Of a stretch of DNA of 64,000 nucleotides, positions 34,611 to 42,841 are shown in pieces. Source of the DNA: Selenomonadaceae bacterium. Its GTDB lineage: Bacteria > Bacillota > Negativicutes > Selenomonadales > Selenomonadaceae. Numbering within the stretch: the stretch's first letter is position 1; each line of letters opens with the position of its first letter. The stretch lies in contig JAFXTD010000038.1 of the NCBI GenBank assembly GCA_017535925.1, positions 35,694-99,693 on the forward strand, written 5' to 3'. The position numbers and the translations under genes were made by a program. The notes below the pieces were generated by a model that worked only from the letters and a program-made list of their open reading frames with translations, did not search any database and was not told the origin of the DNA.

Positions 34611-34639
34611 ATTATAACAAAAATTTTTCGTAAGGGAAT
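34611..34639 (-). promoter_or_regulatory. Candidate promoter of lysA
   Basis: On the minus strand TATAAT (34611-34616) lies 41 bases before the lysA start; the best -35 candidate, TTCCCT, is 16-17 bases upstream and weak. Confidence 0.35.
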
Positions 34640-34646
34640 AGCCGCA

Positions 34647-35432
34647 TTAAATTTTCAAGGGCTCGTTCATGCTGCCGACCCGATAGCCTTGCAAATCCAG
34701 CGTGACATAATCAAAGCCGAGTGACTTCAACTTATCGACAAGTTCGCCGCGCTCGGTCATGAGCTTTGAAAAATCTTCGGGCAAAATTTCAATTCGGGCG
34801 AGGTTGCCGTGAACTCTGACACGCAATTTGTTAAAGCCCGCGCCGGACAAAAATTCTTCAGCCGCCTCGACCTTCGAAAGTTTTTCTGCCGTTAATTTTT
34901 CGCCGTAGACAAAACGCGACGCCAAGCACGCCATCGACGGCTTATTCCACGTCGACAAGTTTAATTCTTCAGACAGCGTGCGAATTTCCGATTTGTAAAG
35001 CCCGACCTCACGGAGCGGGCTTTTTATTTTGAGTTCGGCAAGGGCTTTCATGCCGGGTCGATAATCGCCCTCGTCGTCTTTGTTTGAGCCTTCAACCAAA
35101 ATTTTGTCTTCGGCGAGGCGCAAAAAATTTTTGAAGAGTTCGCGCTTGCAAAGATAGCAACGTTCGGCGGGATTGTCTTTTATGCCTTCGATTGAAAGAA
35201 CGTCCGCCTCGAAAATTATTTGGCGAATTTTATTTTCCTCGCAAAATTTTTTCGCCGCCTCAAGTTCACTGCGCGGAATGAAAACACTTGCCGCAGTCAA
35301 AGCCAAAACTTTATCGCCCAAAACATCATGCGCGACCTTCAAAAGGAAAGTTGAATCGACGCCGCCCGAAAATGCAACCGCAACTTCTCCAAGCCCGCGC
35401 AGATTTTTTTTCAAATCGTCAAGCTTTCCCAT
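34647..35432 (-). CDS. larE: LarE-type ATP-dependent sulfur transferase (PP-loop)
   Basis: LarE activates a carboxylate with ATP and donates its own cysteine sulfur to build the nickel-pincer cofactor of lactate racemase. The 261-residue protein has the PP-loop SGGVDST (22-28), ERCYLCKREL near residue 90, and MACLASRF near 167, which holds the cysteine used as sulfur donor in LarE. No larA, larB or larC lies near it, so it may act with genes elsewhere. The ATG at 35432 lies within the end of the preceding secreted-protein gene (14-base overlap), implying translational coupling. Confidence 0.88.
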   Translation of the reverse strand: MGKLDDLKKNLRGLGEVAVAFSGGVDSTFLLKVAHDVLGDKVLALTAASVFIPRSELEAAKKFCEENKIRQIIFEADVLSIEGIKDNPAERCYLCKRELFKNFLRLAEDKILVEGSNKDDEGDYRPGMKALAELKIKSPLREVGLYKSEIRTLSEELNLSTWNKPSMACLASRFVYGEKLTAEKLSKVEAAEEFLSGAGFNKLRVRVHGNLARIEILPEDFSKLMTERGELVDKLKSLGFDYVTLDLQGYRVGSMNEPLKI

Positions 35433-36024
35433 GCTTGTCTCCGTGAGGCGGCGGCATAATTTTTTTCAAGTCGACGCCGAAAGATTTTGCAACGTCCTCC
35501 CATGTGTTGTTAATCTTGCGCTTTTCGAGAACGGTCTTGATATTTTTGTTGGAGGTCTTCGCGATTTTTCCGGCAATCATAATATCTTGCGGGTGGTAGC
35601 CGTCCTTTAACAAAGCTTGCAAAGTTTTAACGTCGACGCCCGCTCGTTTGGCAAGCTGTTCCTCGCGCTCACGGTTGTAAAAATTTTCAATCTGTTCGTG
35701 AGTGACACCGAGCTTTTGAGCTACTTGCTCCCAATCGACACGCATGGCAAGCACTTCCGAAAAACTTTTGCCGCTCAACTTGGCAAGAACCGCCGCGTGA
35801 TTTATATCCTCGAAGTGCACGCCGCTATCCAATGCTGCCTTGACTTGTGATTCGTCGACGCCGTATTTTTCGGCAAGGAATTTCGTCCAAACGGAAACAT
35901 CACCTCGCGCTTCTGCCTGCCAAGTATCGTCGGGCATTTCGGGTTCGTTCGCAAAAGCTTGACCGCCCGTCAAAATCATTGCTCCGCTCAAGAGTCCGAC
36001 CAGCAATCTTTTTTTGAAGTTCAT
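35419..36024 (-). CDS. Exported protein with two internal repeats, function unknown
   Basis: A 201-residue protein with a clear signal peptide (basic MNFKKR, hydrophobic stretch, GGQAFA cleavage site near residue 25). The mature part contains two related units of about 75 residues, each with a [KR]xGVDxxxxxxxLxxGxH core, an AxxAKxSxK stretch and a final TWExVAxxxGV. The units resemble small helical bundles. It is followed on the same strand by larE with a 14-base overlap. I do not recognise the family; a link to larE is only positional. The start is ATG behind GAGGTGAGAA. Confidence 0.8.
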   Translation of the reverse strand: MNFKKRLLVGLLSGAMILTGGQAFANEPEMPDDTWQAEARGDVSVWTKFLAEKYGVDESQVKAALDSGVHFEDINHAAVLAKLSGKSFSEVLAMRVDWEQVAQKLGVTHEQIENFYNREREEQLAKRAGVDVKTLQALLKDGYHPQDIMIAGKIAKTSNKNIKTVLEKRKINNTWEDVAKSFGVDLKKIMPPPHGDKHGKA

Positions 36025-36173
36025 AATTTCTCACCTCGTGCCAAGTATAATTCTTGCGTCGCTTTTTGTCTTTAGGTCTTGGTTAAAAAAATTTATAAAA
36101 ATACAGCGCATCACGACGTTAAACTTTGCGTGATTGCGCTGAATTTGTTCTTTACAGATTCGGGAAAATTCGG

Positions 36174-36232
36174 TTAGAGCGTGTTGGTAAACTCAAAATA
36201 ACCGGCACTTGTCAGACTTTACCATCAGCACC
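36174..36232. mobile_element. Short MITE relic
   Basis: TTAGAGCGTGTTGGTAAAC begins a 59-base segment that ends in TTTACCATCAGCACCA, a worn version of the complementary end. The internal hairpins are missing. It lies in the 218-base gap between prfA and the exported-protein gene. Confidence 0.6.
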
Positions 36233-36242
36233 AGCCGTAAAA

Positions 36243-37304
36243 TCACTTCGATAACTTCTTTGCGCGATCGGCGGTTATCAGCGCGTTGATAAAATCGTCG
36301 AGGTCGCCGTTCAAAATTTCTTCGATTCGATAAAGCGTCAACTTGATTCTGTGGTCGGTCACGCGCCCTTGAGGGAAATTGTACGTTCGAATTTTTTCGC
36401 TGCGGTCGCCCGAACCTACTTGACTTTTTCTGTCGGCGGCGATTGCTTCCGATTGTTCGCGGACGACCAAATCTTTCACGCGGGCTCTCAAAACTCGCAT
36501 TGCCTTTTCCTTATTCTTGAGTTGAGATTTTTCGTCTTGACATTGAACGACAATTCCCGTCGGCAAATGCGTAATTCGGATTGCGGTCTCCGTTCGGTTG
36601 ACGTATTGACCGCCGGCACCTGAGGCGCAGTAAGTGTCGATTCGCAAATCGGCGGGGTTAATCACAACGTCAACTTCTTCGGCTTCGGGCATGACGGCAA
36701 CTGTAACCGCGCTCGTGTGAATCCTGCCGCTGCTCTCGGTGACGGGAACTCTTTGCACGCGATGGGTGCCGCTCTCGTATTTGAGTTTGCTGAAAGCTCC
36801 CGCGCCTTCGACCGTGAAAGAAATTTCCTTGAAGCCGCCAATCGTCGTGGCATTTGAGTAGACAATATCGACGCGCCAACCTTGCCGCTCGGCGTAGCGT
36901 GTGTACATGCGGAACAAATCGCCCGCGAAAAGTGCAGCCTCCTCGCCGCCGACGCCGCCTCGAATTTCCATGACAACGTTTTTATCGTCGTTGGGGTCTT
37001 TGGGCAGGAGCATTATCGGCAATTCGGTTTCAAGTTCGGCTTTGGAATTTTTGAGTTCGACAAGTTCTTCCGTTGCCAAAATTTTCAAATCCTCGTCAGT
37101 CGAAGTTTCAAGCAAATTTTTATCTTCGTCAATCTGCGCGAGGATTTTTTTGTACTCGTGAAATTTTTTTACAATCGGTTCGAGGGCGGCGTGTTCGCGA
37201 GTGAGTGCCGTGAATTTTTCAACGTCAGCCACGACCGACGGGTCACTCAAACGCGCTTCGACTTGAGCGAAATGTTCCGCGACTTTCTGAAGTTTTTCAA
37301 GCAA
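36243..37304 (-). CDS. prfA: Peptide chain release factor 1
   Basis: Recognises UAA and UAG stop codons and triggers peptide release. The 353-residue protein has the codon-recognition loop with RVPVTES near residue 185 (PxT type, as in RF1 rather than the SPF of RF2) and the catalytic GGQ in [11 protein letters not shown] near 228. I chose the TTG at 37304, five bases after AAAGGCGGTGG; it gives MLEKLQKV, a normal RF1 beginning. A longer frame to 37328 runs into a heptanucleotide array. It follows sufU on the same strand. No prmC is present. Confidence 0.94.
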   Translation of the reverse strand: MLEKLQKVAEHFAQVEARLSDPSVVADVEKFTALTREHAALEPIVKKFHEYKKILAQIDEDKNLLETSTDEDLKILATEELVELKNSKAELETELPIMLLPKDPNDDKNVVMEIRGGVGGEEAALFAGDLFRMYTRYAERQGWRVDIVYSNATTIGGFKEISFTVEGAGAFSKLKYESGTHRVQRVPVTESSGRIHTSAVTVAVMPEAEEVDVVINPADLRIDTYCASGAGGQYVNRTETAIRITHLPTGIVVQCQDEKSQLKNKEKAMRVLRARVKDLVVREQSEAIAADRKSQVGSGDRSEKIRTYNFPQGRVTDHRIKLTLYRIEEILNGDLDDFINALITADRAKKLSK

Positions 37305-37324
37305 GTTTACCACCGCCTTTAAAT

Positions 37325-37368
37325 TCAATTAGGAATTAGGAATTAGGACTTAGGAATTGGGAATTTCA
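37325..37368. repeat. Heptanucleotide array (GGAATTA unit)
   Basis: Five to six direct units of AATTAGG / ACTTAGG / ATTGGGA type fill the gap between the sufU stop and the prfA ribosome site. No inverted half is seen. Confidence 0.8.
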
Positions 37369-37783
37369 TTACGCATTGCCTCAGCGTGTGCCAAGCAAGC
37401 GTTGCGCATTTGACGCGGGCGGGCATTGTCGAAATATTTTTCAGAGCCGCCGCCTCGTCCAATGCCTCAAGTTCGGTGTCGTCGGTGACTTCGCCTTGAA
37501 TCATCTTGATAAAAAGTTCGGCAAGGTGCCTCGCCTCGTCGACAGTTTTGCCGCGCATGAGTTCAATCATCATATCGGTCGAGGCTTGGGAAATGGCGCA
37601 ACCCGTTCCGCCGAACGCCGCATCTTTTATCACGCCGTCGGAAACTTCCAATTCCAAAATTATTTCGTCGCCGCAACTTGGATTGTGTCCGCGCTCTTTA
37701 ATCGTCGCGTGTTCAAGTTGCCTGCGATTTTCTTTGGCTTGGCTGTGTTCGGCGATAAGTTCCGTGTAAATATTTTCAAGCAA
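37343..37783 (-). CDS. sufU: SufU-type iron-sulfur scaffold / sulfur-transfer protein
   Basis: Zinc-containing partner that accepts sulfur from SufS. The 146-residue protein has the three conserved cysteines C37 (NPSCGD, with D39), C62 (GTGCAIS) and C126 (RVKCATLAWHTL), the pattern of the Firmicutes SufU group. The start is TTG at 37783, overlapping the last codons of sufS by 8 bases, behind GGGGGA. The final residues (FPIPKS) and the stop come from the adjoining heptanucleotide array, so the natural C-terminus may have been changed by it. sufB, sufC and sufD are not in the window. Confidence 0.92.
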   Translation of the reverse strand: MLENIYTELIAEHSQAKENRRQLEHATIKERGHNPSCGDEIILELEVSDGVIKDAAFGGTGCAISQASTDMMIELMRGKTVDEARHLAELFIKMIQGEVTDDTELEALDEAAALKNISTMPARVKCATLAWHTLRQCVMKFPIPKS

Positions 37784-38996
37784 GGTGCATTGTCCCCCTG
37801 ACTTTTTGAATTGCCTCGATTAATCGTTCAACGTCTTGCCGCGTGTTGTAAAAATAAAAACTTGCCCGGCATGTCGAATTTTGTCCGAGATATTTTACAA
37901 GCGGCTGGGCGCAATGATGACCGGCACGAATCGCCACGCCTTGAGCGTCAAGAATCGTCGCAACGTCATGAGGGTGAACGTCTTTTATGTTGAAAGAAAT
38001 GATTCCGATTTTGTTTTCCGCCTCGCAACCGTAAAGCTCGACGTAGGGAATTTTTTTCAGCTCGGCAAGCGCGCAGGTCGTTAAATCTTTTTCAATGCTT
38101 TCAATCGTCTCGAAGCCGACACGTTGAATATAATTAATCGCCGCCGTCAAGCCCGCCGCTCCTCCGACGTTTTGAGTGCCCGCCTCGAATTTCTGCGGCA
38201 GTTCGGCGAAGGTCGTCGTTTGCTCTTCGACGTATTCGATCATGTCGCCGCCGCTCAAAAACGGTGGCATTTCCTCCAAAATTTTTTTCTTGCCGTAAAG
38301 CACACCGATTCCCATCGGCGATAACATTTTGTGACCCGAAAAAGCCAAAAAGTCCGCGTCGAGGTCTTGCACGTCAACGGGGATGTGAGGCACCGATTGC
38401 GCTCCGTCGACGACGATAACCGCTCCGACTTCGTGAGCCTTTGCCGCCAAAGTTTTTATGTCGTTGACGAGACCGAGCACGTTTGAAATTTGAGTAACGG
38501 CCAAAATTTTCGTGCGCCGCGTGAGTTTCTTGTCAATGTCTTCCGCCGATAAATTTCCGTCCGCCGCGAGGTAAATGTAATTCAACTTCGCGCCCGTCGC
38601 CTGCGCCACTCTTTGCCAAGGCACGAGGTTTGAATGGTGTTCGGCTATCGTGATTAAAATTTCATCGCCGCCGCGCAGATTGTTCAAGCCGTAGCTGTAG
38701 GCAACGAGGTTGAGCGATTCGGTTGCGTTCTTCGTGAAAATAATTTCCTTCGGCGATTTTGCGTTGAGGAAAGCGGCAACCTTGCGCCTCGCTTCCTCGT
38801 AAACTTTCGTCGCCTTCACGCTCAATTCGTAAACGCCGCGATGAGGATTGGCATTGCAACTTCCGTAGTAGCCGCAAATCGCACGCACGACACTTTCCGG
38901 CTTTTGAGTCGTCGCGCTGTTATCCAAATATGCCGGCGGGTGTCCGTTCATTCGACTACGCAAAATCGGGAAGTCATTCAAAAAGTTTTTATCCAT
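37776..38996 (-). CDS. sufS: Cysteine desulfurase SufS
   Basis: PLP enzyme that releases sulfur from cysteine for iron-sulfur clusters. The 406-residue protein has DNSATTQKPESV at the N-terminus, the catalytic lysine in FSGHKMLSP near residue 224 and the active cysteine in RAGHHCAQP near 361, typical of group II (SufS) enzymes. It overlaps the nuclease-like gene upstream by 8 bases and sufU downstream by 8 bases, so the three are translated together. The ribosome site AAGGAG lies within the preceding gene. Confidence 0.95.
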   Translation of the reverse strand: MDKNFLNDFPILRSRMNGHPPAYLDNSATTQKPESVVRAICGYYGSCNANPHRGVYELSVKATKVYEEARRKVAAFLNAKSPKEIIFTKNATESLNLVAYSYGLNNLRGGDEILITIAEHHSNLVPWQRVAQATGAKLNYIYLAADGNLSAEDIDKKLTRRTKILAVTQISNVLGLVNDIKTLAAKAHEVGAVIVVDGAQSVPHIPVDVQDLDADFLAFSGHKMLSPMGIGVLYGKKKILEEMPPFLSGGDMIEYVEEQTTTFAELPQKFEAGTQNVGGAAGLTAAINYIQRVGFETIESIEKDLTTCALAELKKIPYVELYGCEAENKIGIISFNIKDVHPHDVATILDAQGVAIRAGHHCAQPLVKYLGQNSTCRASFYFYNTRQDVERLIEAIQKVRGTMHLA

Positions 38997-40173
38997 AAAT
39001 AAATCTCCTTAGAAGTTTTTCTATTTCAATCATGATGTGTTCGACGGCGCGGGCAATGTCTTCTTGCGTCCTAAATTGCCTCAAAGTCTTGTCAACGTCA
39101 TAAAAATCGATAGTGTTGTTGTGTGCGTCGTGTAAATCTGTTCTGCCGACCAAACCGTTGAATTTTTCATCATACTCGGCAACAATTTTCTGCGGCAAAA
39201 TATTCCTTCCGCCGAGCAATCGCTTAATTTCCTCTTTGTAAAGCCCCTCTTTTATTTCGTTGGAAAAAATCATGAAGCCCGCGCAGAATGCCGTTGATTC
39301 GCCGAGATAGCTATATTCGCCATTGTAACAGCCCACTCGAAACCAAAGTTCCTTATTGTCGTCGATTATTATGGCATTGCCCGCCGCATCGGTGCATTGG
39401 AGACAGATACTCGGCCAAGAAAAGGCTGTGCCAAAAAATCTGTCGATATATCGCTTGTAAGTATAACAGTCACCGATTTCCATACGTCTGTTGCCGCCGC
39501 GCTTAAGATGATGTTTTCTGCAAAAGCTTTCGTCAAAGTATTTATCAAGAGCCGTGAAAAATTTGTGCATAATATTTTCCACTTCACGTTGCGAATCGGT
39601 TCTTTCAATCATTTTGTCAATTTCATTGTAAAGGCGTTCCAAGTTGTTTTTCTGGGAAATATTTTTTGGAGGATTATCCTCGCAATCAGCAATCCAATAA
39701 AAACCTTCAGAGCAAAACGCAACTGCGTCTATTTTGTCCGAACGAATAAAATTTGACATGTCCGGGAATCCAAAATCGCCCGCGCTTTCCCGTGAAGGTG
39801 AATCTCCTTGCGGCGTCAAGTAGTAGAGAACGGGCGGCTCGCTCAAAGCGTATTGCTTATGATATTCATTTGCTTCGCGCCAATAATCGTAACATTGATT
39901 GTCTTGTTCGCCGTAGTCATCGCCCTTTTTAACTTCAATCGGAATGAAACGACGCGACGTGATGATTACCAAATCGATTCTTAAAGAAGCTTTCCGTTTT
40001 ACAAATTCAGTCGGATATTCTCCGTAAACTCTCGCGCTGTCCAATTCCGCAGCCGACATGTTAAGGCGTAGGACATGTTTATCAAACAGTTCAAGATAAA
40101 GTCGCCCGCGTTCGCGATTTACTTCGGGTGATAAAAGCTCGTACATCCGTCCAGTTAATTCTCGCTCAGTCAT
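38989..40173 (-). CDS. PD-(D/E)XK nuclease-superfamily protein, first gene of the suf operon
   Basis: A 394-residue protein of unknown role. Residues 67-82 (RIDLVIITSRRFIPIEVKKG) carry D67, E80 and K82, the PD-(D/E)XK nuclease core; a YDYWREANEY helix follows as in restriction-like folds. The rest (about 195-394) has scattered cysteines and no domain I recognise. It starts with ATG behind CGGAGG and has its own consensus promoter. Its stop overlaps the sufS start by 8 bases. A defence or repair role is possible; the tight link with Fe-S assembly may be chance insertion at the operon head. Confidence 0.7.
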   Translation of the reverse strand: MTERELTGRMYELLSPEVNRERGRLYLELFDKHVLRLNMSAAELDSARVYGEYPTEFVKRKASLRIDLVIITSRRFIPIEVKKGDDYGEQDNQCYDYWREANEYHKQYALSEPPVLYYLTPQGDSPSRESAGDFGFPDMSNFIRSDKIDAVAFCSEGFYWIADCEDNPPKNISQKNNLERLYNEIDKMIERTDSQREVENIMHKFFTALDKYFDESFCRKHHLKRGGNRRMEIGDCYTYKRYIDRFFGTAFSWPSICLQCTDAAGNAIIIDDNKELWFRVGCYNGEYSYLGESTAFCAGFMIFSNEIKEGLYKEEIKRLLGGRNILPQKIVAEYDEKFNGLVGRTDLHDAHNNTIDFYDVDKTLRQFRTQEDIARAVEHIMIEIEKLLRRFIYG

Positions 40174-40200
40174 TTTGAAAACCTCCGTAAATTTTTTTAT

Positions 40201-40229
40201 ATTGTAGCTGTGGAATTCAAAATGCGCAA
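40201..40229 (-). promoter_or_regulatory. Sigma-70 promoter of the nuclease-sufS-sufU operon
   Basis: On the minus strand TTGCGC (40224-40229) and TACAAT (40201-40206) are 17 bases apart, 28 bases before the start of the nuclease-like gene. Confidence 0.6.
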
Positions 40230-40231
40230 GA

Positions 40232-40272
40232 CAAACAAAAAAGCACCGAAGATTTTATCTCCGATGCTTTTC
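40232..40272 (-). terminator. Terminator overlapping the end of the GT17 gene
   Basis: On the minus strand the stem AAAGCATCGGAGAT / ATCTTCGGTGCTTT has a 3-base loop and one G-T pair and is followed by TTTGTTTGT. The GT17 stop codon lies inside the hairpin. Confidence 0.8.
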
Positions 40273-41139
40273 TTGCAGGAAGTGCGGATATTTTTTCAGG
40301 AAGTCTTTCAGCGCGGGCAACTTGATTTCGTTCACGTCGCAAGGTTCAAACTTCGCGCCTCCGACAAGATATTTTCCGCTGCGCATTGCCTCTTCCAAAA
40401 AATTTTTATCGGCTTGAGAAAATTTTTGGAAGTCGGGAGCCGAACGAACTTTTTCCAAAAATTTTTCGATACCGCCCATGCTTGAGAAATGCCAACCGCC
40501 CTCGACGATACGCGGCAAAACTTTTCGGGCATTTCTGAAGGCTTGCGGCTCCTTCATGTGTTTGAACTTCCCGATAACCGTTCCGTCCCATTTCAAATCG
40601 CGATTAACCCAATCGAAATAATAGCTGTGAAAAATTTGCTGACAAACGACGGGGCTCAAGTCCAAAAAATTATTTATCCTCATGCCGCCGTGAAAAGGCA
40701 CGAGCTGATTTTTTGTGTAAGGCGTCGTGTCATAAAAAGCTATGAAGTCCACAAACTTTGTCGCGTCGGAAAAACTTTCAATCAACGTCTTTAACGTCGC
40801 GGGATTCGGGAACTCGTCGAGGTCGGAAATCATAATCAAATCGTCGGGCTCGGCTTCAGTCAAACCCTTTGCAATGCTGTTGCGCTGATTGTTTTCAAGC
40901 GACCAATCGCCCGCGCCTTTATACTCTACAACCGAAGTATCCATGATGTAATGAATCTTCGGGAAAAATTTTTTGAAGGCGTCTTTGTGCTCCAAAAAGT
41001 TGAAAGGCTTGGGCTTGTTCGCGTGAGTCTTGTCCGCCTCGACGATAACGAAATAATCGACAATGTCATAAAAAGTTTCAAGGCGCAGCTCCAAAAGTTC
41101 CAGCTCATTGAAGAACGGAAAGCAATCGAAAACTTTCAT
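40255..41139 (-). CDS. Glycosyltransferase family 17 (MGAT3-like) protein
   Basis: A 294-residue protein of the family that includes beta-1,4-mannosyl-glycoprotein N-acetylglucosaminyltransferase. It begins MKVFDCFPFFNELELLELRL, has FVIVEADKTHAN near residue 30, and a DxD-like metal site ISDLDEFPNP at 104-113; GGWHFSSMGG near 220 is also characteristic. The ATG at 41139 overlaps the lysC stop as ATGA, so translation is coupled to aspartokinase. Bacterial members probably act on surface glycans; acceptor unknown. The stop lies inside a terminator hairpin. Confidence 0.85.
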   Translation of the reverse strand: MKVFDCFPFFNELELLELRLETFYDIVDYFVIVEADKTHANKPKPFNFLEHKDAFKKFFPKIHYIMDTSVVEYKGAGDWSLENNQRNSIAKGLTEAEPDDLIMISDLDEFPNPATLKTLIESFSDATKFVDFIAFYDTTPYTKNQLVPFHGGMRINNFLDLSPVVCQQIFHSYYFDWVNRDLKWDGTVIGKFKHMKEPQAFRNARKVLPRIVEGGWHFSSMGGIEKFLEKVRSAPDFQKFSQADKNFLEEAMRSGKYLVGGAKFEPCDVNEIKLPALKDFLKKYPHFLQEKHRR

Positions 41140-42371
41140 TTGTCCGGGAAGAATTCGTCGTGAATGCTGTTGACGGCTTCCGTGACTTGCGAACCTTTGA
41201 CGAGGCAAGAGACGCTTATCTCCGACGTGCTGATAATGTCAATGTTGACATCTGCGCGGGCGAGTGCACCGAACATGCGAGCGGCAACGCCGGGACTTCC
41301 CAACATGCCCGCTCCGACGATTGAAACTTTTGCCATATCCTCTTCGACGAGGACGGAGGCGGCACTGATTTTTTCGGCGGCAACACCGATAACTTTTTTT
41401 GCTTCGGGCAAGTCATTGAGATTAATCGTGAAGACAATATCGTTAATGTTTCTGTTTATGTCGCGAATACTCTGAACAATCATATCGACATCAATGTTGA
41501 CATCGGCAAGTGCTTGAAAGAGCGTGTGCGCGACGCCGGGGCTGTTCGGGACGCCGAGCACGGAAATTTTTGCAACTTTCATATCGTGGGCGACGCCGCG
41601 AATTTCAAAATCTTTTTCCTCCACAGTGTAGTCCTCCCTGATAATCGTGCCCGCTTCCTTTGTGAAAGTCGAGCGAACGTGAATCGGAATGTTGAAAAAT
41701 TGTCCCATCTCCACCGAACGAGGCTGCATGACACCTGCGCCGAGACGAGCCATCTCCAACATTTCGTAGTAAGTAATTTCTTTCATCCTGCGAGCGTTCT
41801 TGACGATTCGCGGGTCAGCGGAATAGACGCCGTCAACGTCAGTGAAAATTTCGCATTCGTCAGCTTTGAGCGCGCCCGCCAATGCAACGGCAGAAGTATC
41901 CGAGCCGCCGCGTCCGAGTGTCACGGGGTCACCGAATTTGTCAGTGCCTTGAAAGCCGGCAACAACGACGATTTGTCCCTTGTCGAGTTCGTCGTGAACG
42001 CGCTGCGGTTTGATGCCCAAAATTCTTCCCTTCGTGTGCACGGAACTTGTCCTCATGCCGACCATTTGTCCCGTTAAGGAAATCGCGGGTTGCCCCAACT
42101 TTTTGAACGCCATAGCCAACAGAGCAATCGAGACTTGTTCGCCCGTCGTCAACAGCATGTCCAGTTCGCGCAGATAATCCGCTTTGTAAGGTTCGGTGTC
42201 TATGCCGCCCGCCAAAGCGATTAAGTTATCGGTCGTTTTGCCCATTGCCGAGACCACCACGACGATTTTATCATCGGGTTTCTTTTCGGCGAGAATTCTT
42301 TTTGCCACCGCCAAAATTTTTTCCGTCGTCGCAACCGAAGAGCCGCCGAATTTTTTTACAATCAGAGCCAT
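41136..42371 (-). CDS. lysC: Aspartate kinase
   Basis: First step of lysine, threonine and methionine synthesis and of diaminopimelate supply. The 411-residue protein has the kinase domain with VKKFGGSSV at 5-13, LGRGGSDTSAVALA near residue 172 and FTDVDGVYSADPR near 196, then two ACT domains (about 265-405) with VSIVGAGMLGSPGVA near 345, which bind lysine or threonine for feedback. It starts with ATG behind GAAGGAGG and has a consensus promoter. It overlaps the GT17 gene by 4 bases. With lysA it supports a diaminopimelate/lysine pathway. Confidence 0.95.
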   Translation of the reverse strand: MALIVKKFGGSSVATTEKILAVAKRILAEKKPDDKIVVVVSAMGKTTDNLIALAGGIDTEPYKADYLRELDMLLTTGEQVSIALLAMAFKKLGQPAISLTGQMVGMRTSSVHTKGRILGIKPQRVHDELDKGQIVVVAGFQGTDKFGDPVTLGRGGSDTSAVALAGALKADECEIFTDVDGVYSADPRIVKNARRMKEITYYEMLEMARLGAGVMQPRSVEMGQFFNIPIHVRSTFTKEAGTIIREDYTVEEKDFEIRGVAHDMKVAKISVLGVPNSPGVAHTLFQALADVNIDVDMIVQSIRDINRNINDIVFTINLNDLPEAKKVIGVAAEKISAASVLVEEDMAKVSIVGAGMLGSPGVAARMFGALARADVNIDIISTSEISVSCLVKGSQVTEAVNSIHDEFFPDK

Positions 42372-42417
42372 GCGCTTAAGCCTCCTTCGTACAGCTCATA
42401 AAATTCATTTTAAAATC

Positions 42418-42446
42418 ATTGTAGCAGAAAATTTTTTGTTAGTCAA
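42418..42446 (-). promoter_or_regulatory. Sigma-70 promoter of lysC
   Basis: On the minus strand TTGACT (42441-42446) and TACAAT (42418-42423) are 17 bases apart, about 47 bases before the lysC start. Confidence 0.7.
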
Positions 42447-42452
42447 AATGAA

Positions 42453-42485
42453 AGCGACTCCGCCCGAAACGGAATCGCTATTTTT
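42453..42485. terminator. Hairpin terminator between the 84-residue gene and lysC
   Basis: Stem AGCGACTCCG / CGGAATCGCT with one mismatch and a 7-base loop. ATTTTT follows on the plus side; the T-tract on the minus side is weaker (TTTCATTTTG). Confidence 0.6.
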
Positions 42486-42526
42486 AGCTTTTAGCTAATC
42501 ACTAACAGCTAACCGCTAACCGCTAT
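42483..42526. repeat. Heptanucleotide array (TTAGCTA / TAACCGC units)
   Basis: Mixed AGCTTTT, TAGCTAA, TCACTAA, CAGCTAA and CCGCTAA units lie between a terminator hairpin and the stop codon of the 84-residue gene. It mixes unit types seen separately at 21291 and 57538. Confidence 0.75.
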
Positions 42527-42777
42527 TTTTTCGTCGAGACCTTAGCCGGTTTTTCGGCGTTCTTTGCGGAACTCACCGTTGCCAATTCTTGTAAGATGTC
42601 AATCAGCGCAACACTGACGACATTCAAAACGTCTTTAAGCACTGCGTTATAGAGGTCGCCGCCGTCGGTTACGCCGCGCCCGTTCGCCGTGATAAAAAAT
42701 TTTTTCGGATGTTCACTGTTCTTCAAAGCCGCGTCAATTTTATCCGCCACCATTTTCGCAAGCTGTTCTTTGTCCAT
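42523..42777 (-). CDS. Small cytosolic protein of unknown function
   Basis: An 84-residue protein of no family I recognise. It begins MDKEQLAKMVADKIDAALK, has FFITANGRGVTDGGDLYNAV in the middle and a helical segment VLKDVLNVVSVALIDILQEL, and ends in a lysine-rich tail (AKVSTKK). No signal peptide or metal motif. It starts with ATG behind TGGGAGTG, 64 bases after meaB on the same strand, so it may be co-transcribed with meaB. A terminator hairpin and a heptanucleotide array follow. Confidence 0.65.
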   Translation of the reverse strand: MDKEQLAKMVADKIDAALKNSEHPKKFFITANGRGVTDGGDLYNAVLKDVLNVVSVALIDILQELATVSSAKNAEKPAKVSTKK

Positions 42778-42841
42778 TAACTTTCACTCCCAGAATATTT
42801 TTCCGAAAACTTTCTACGTGCCAAAAGAAATTCCTGCCGTG

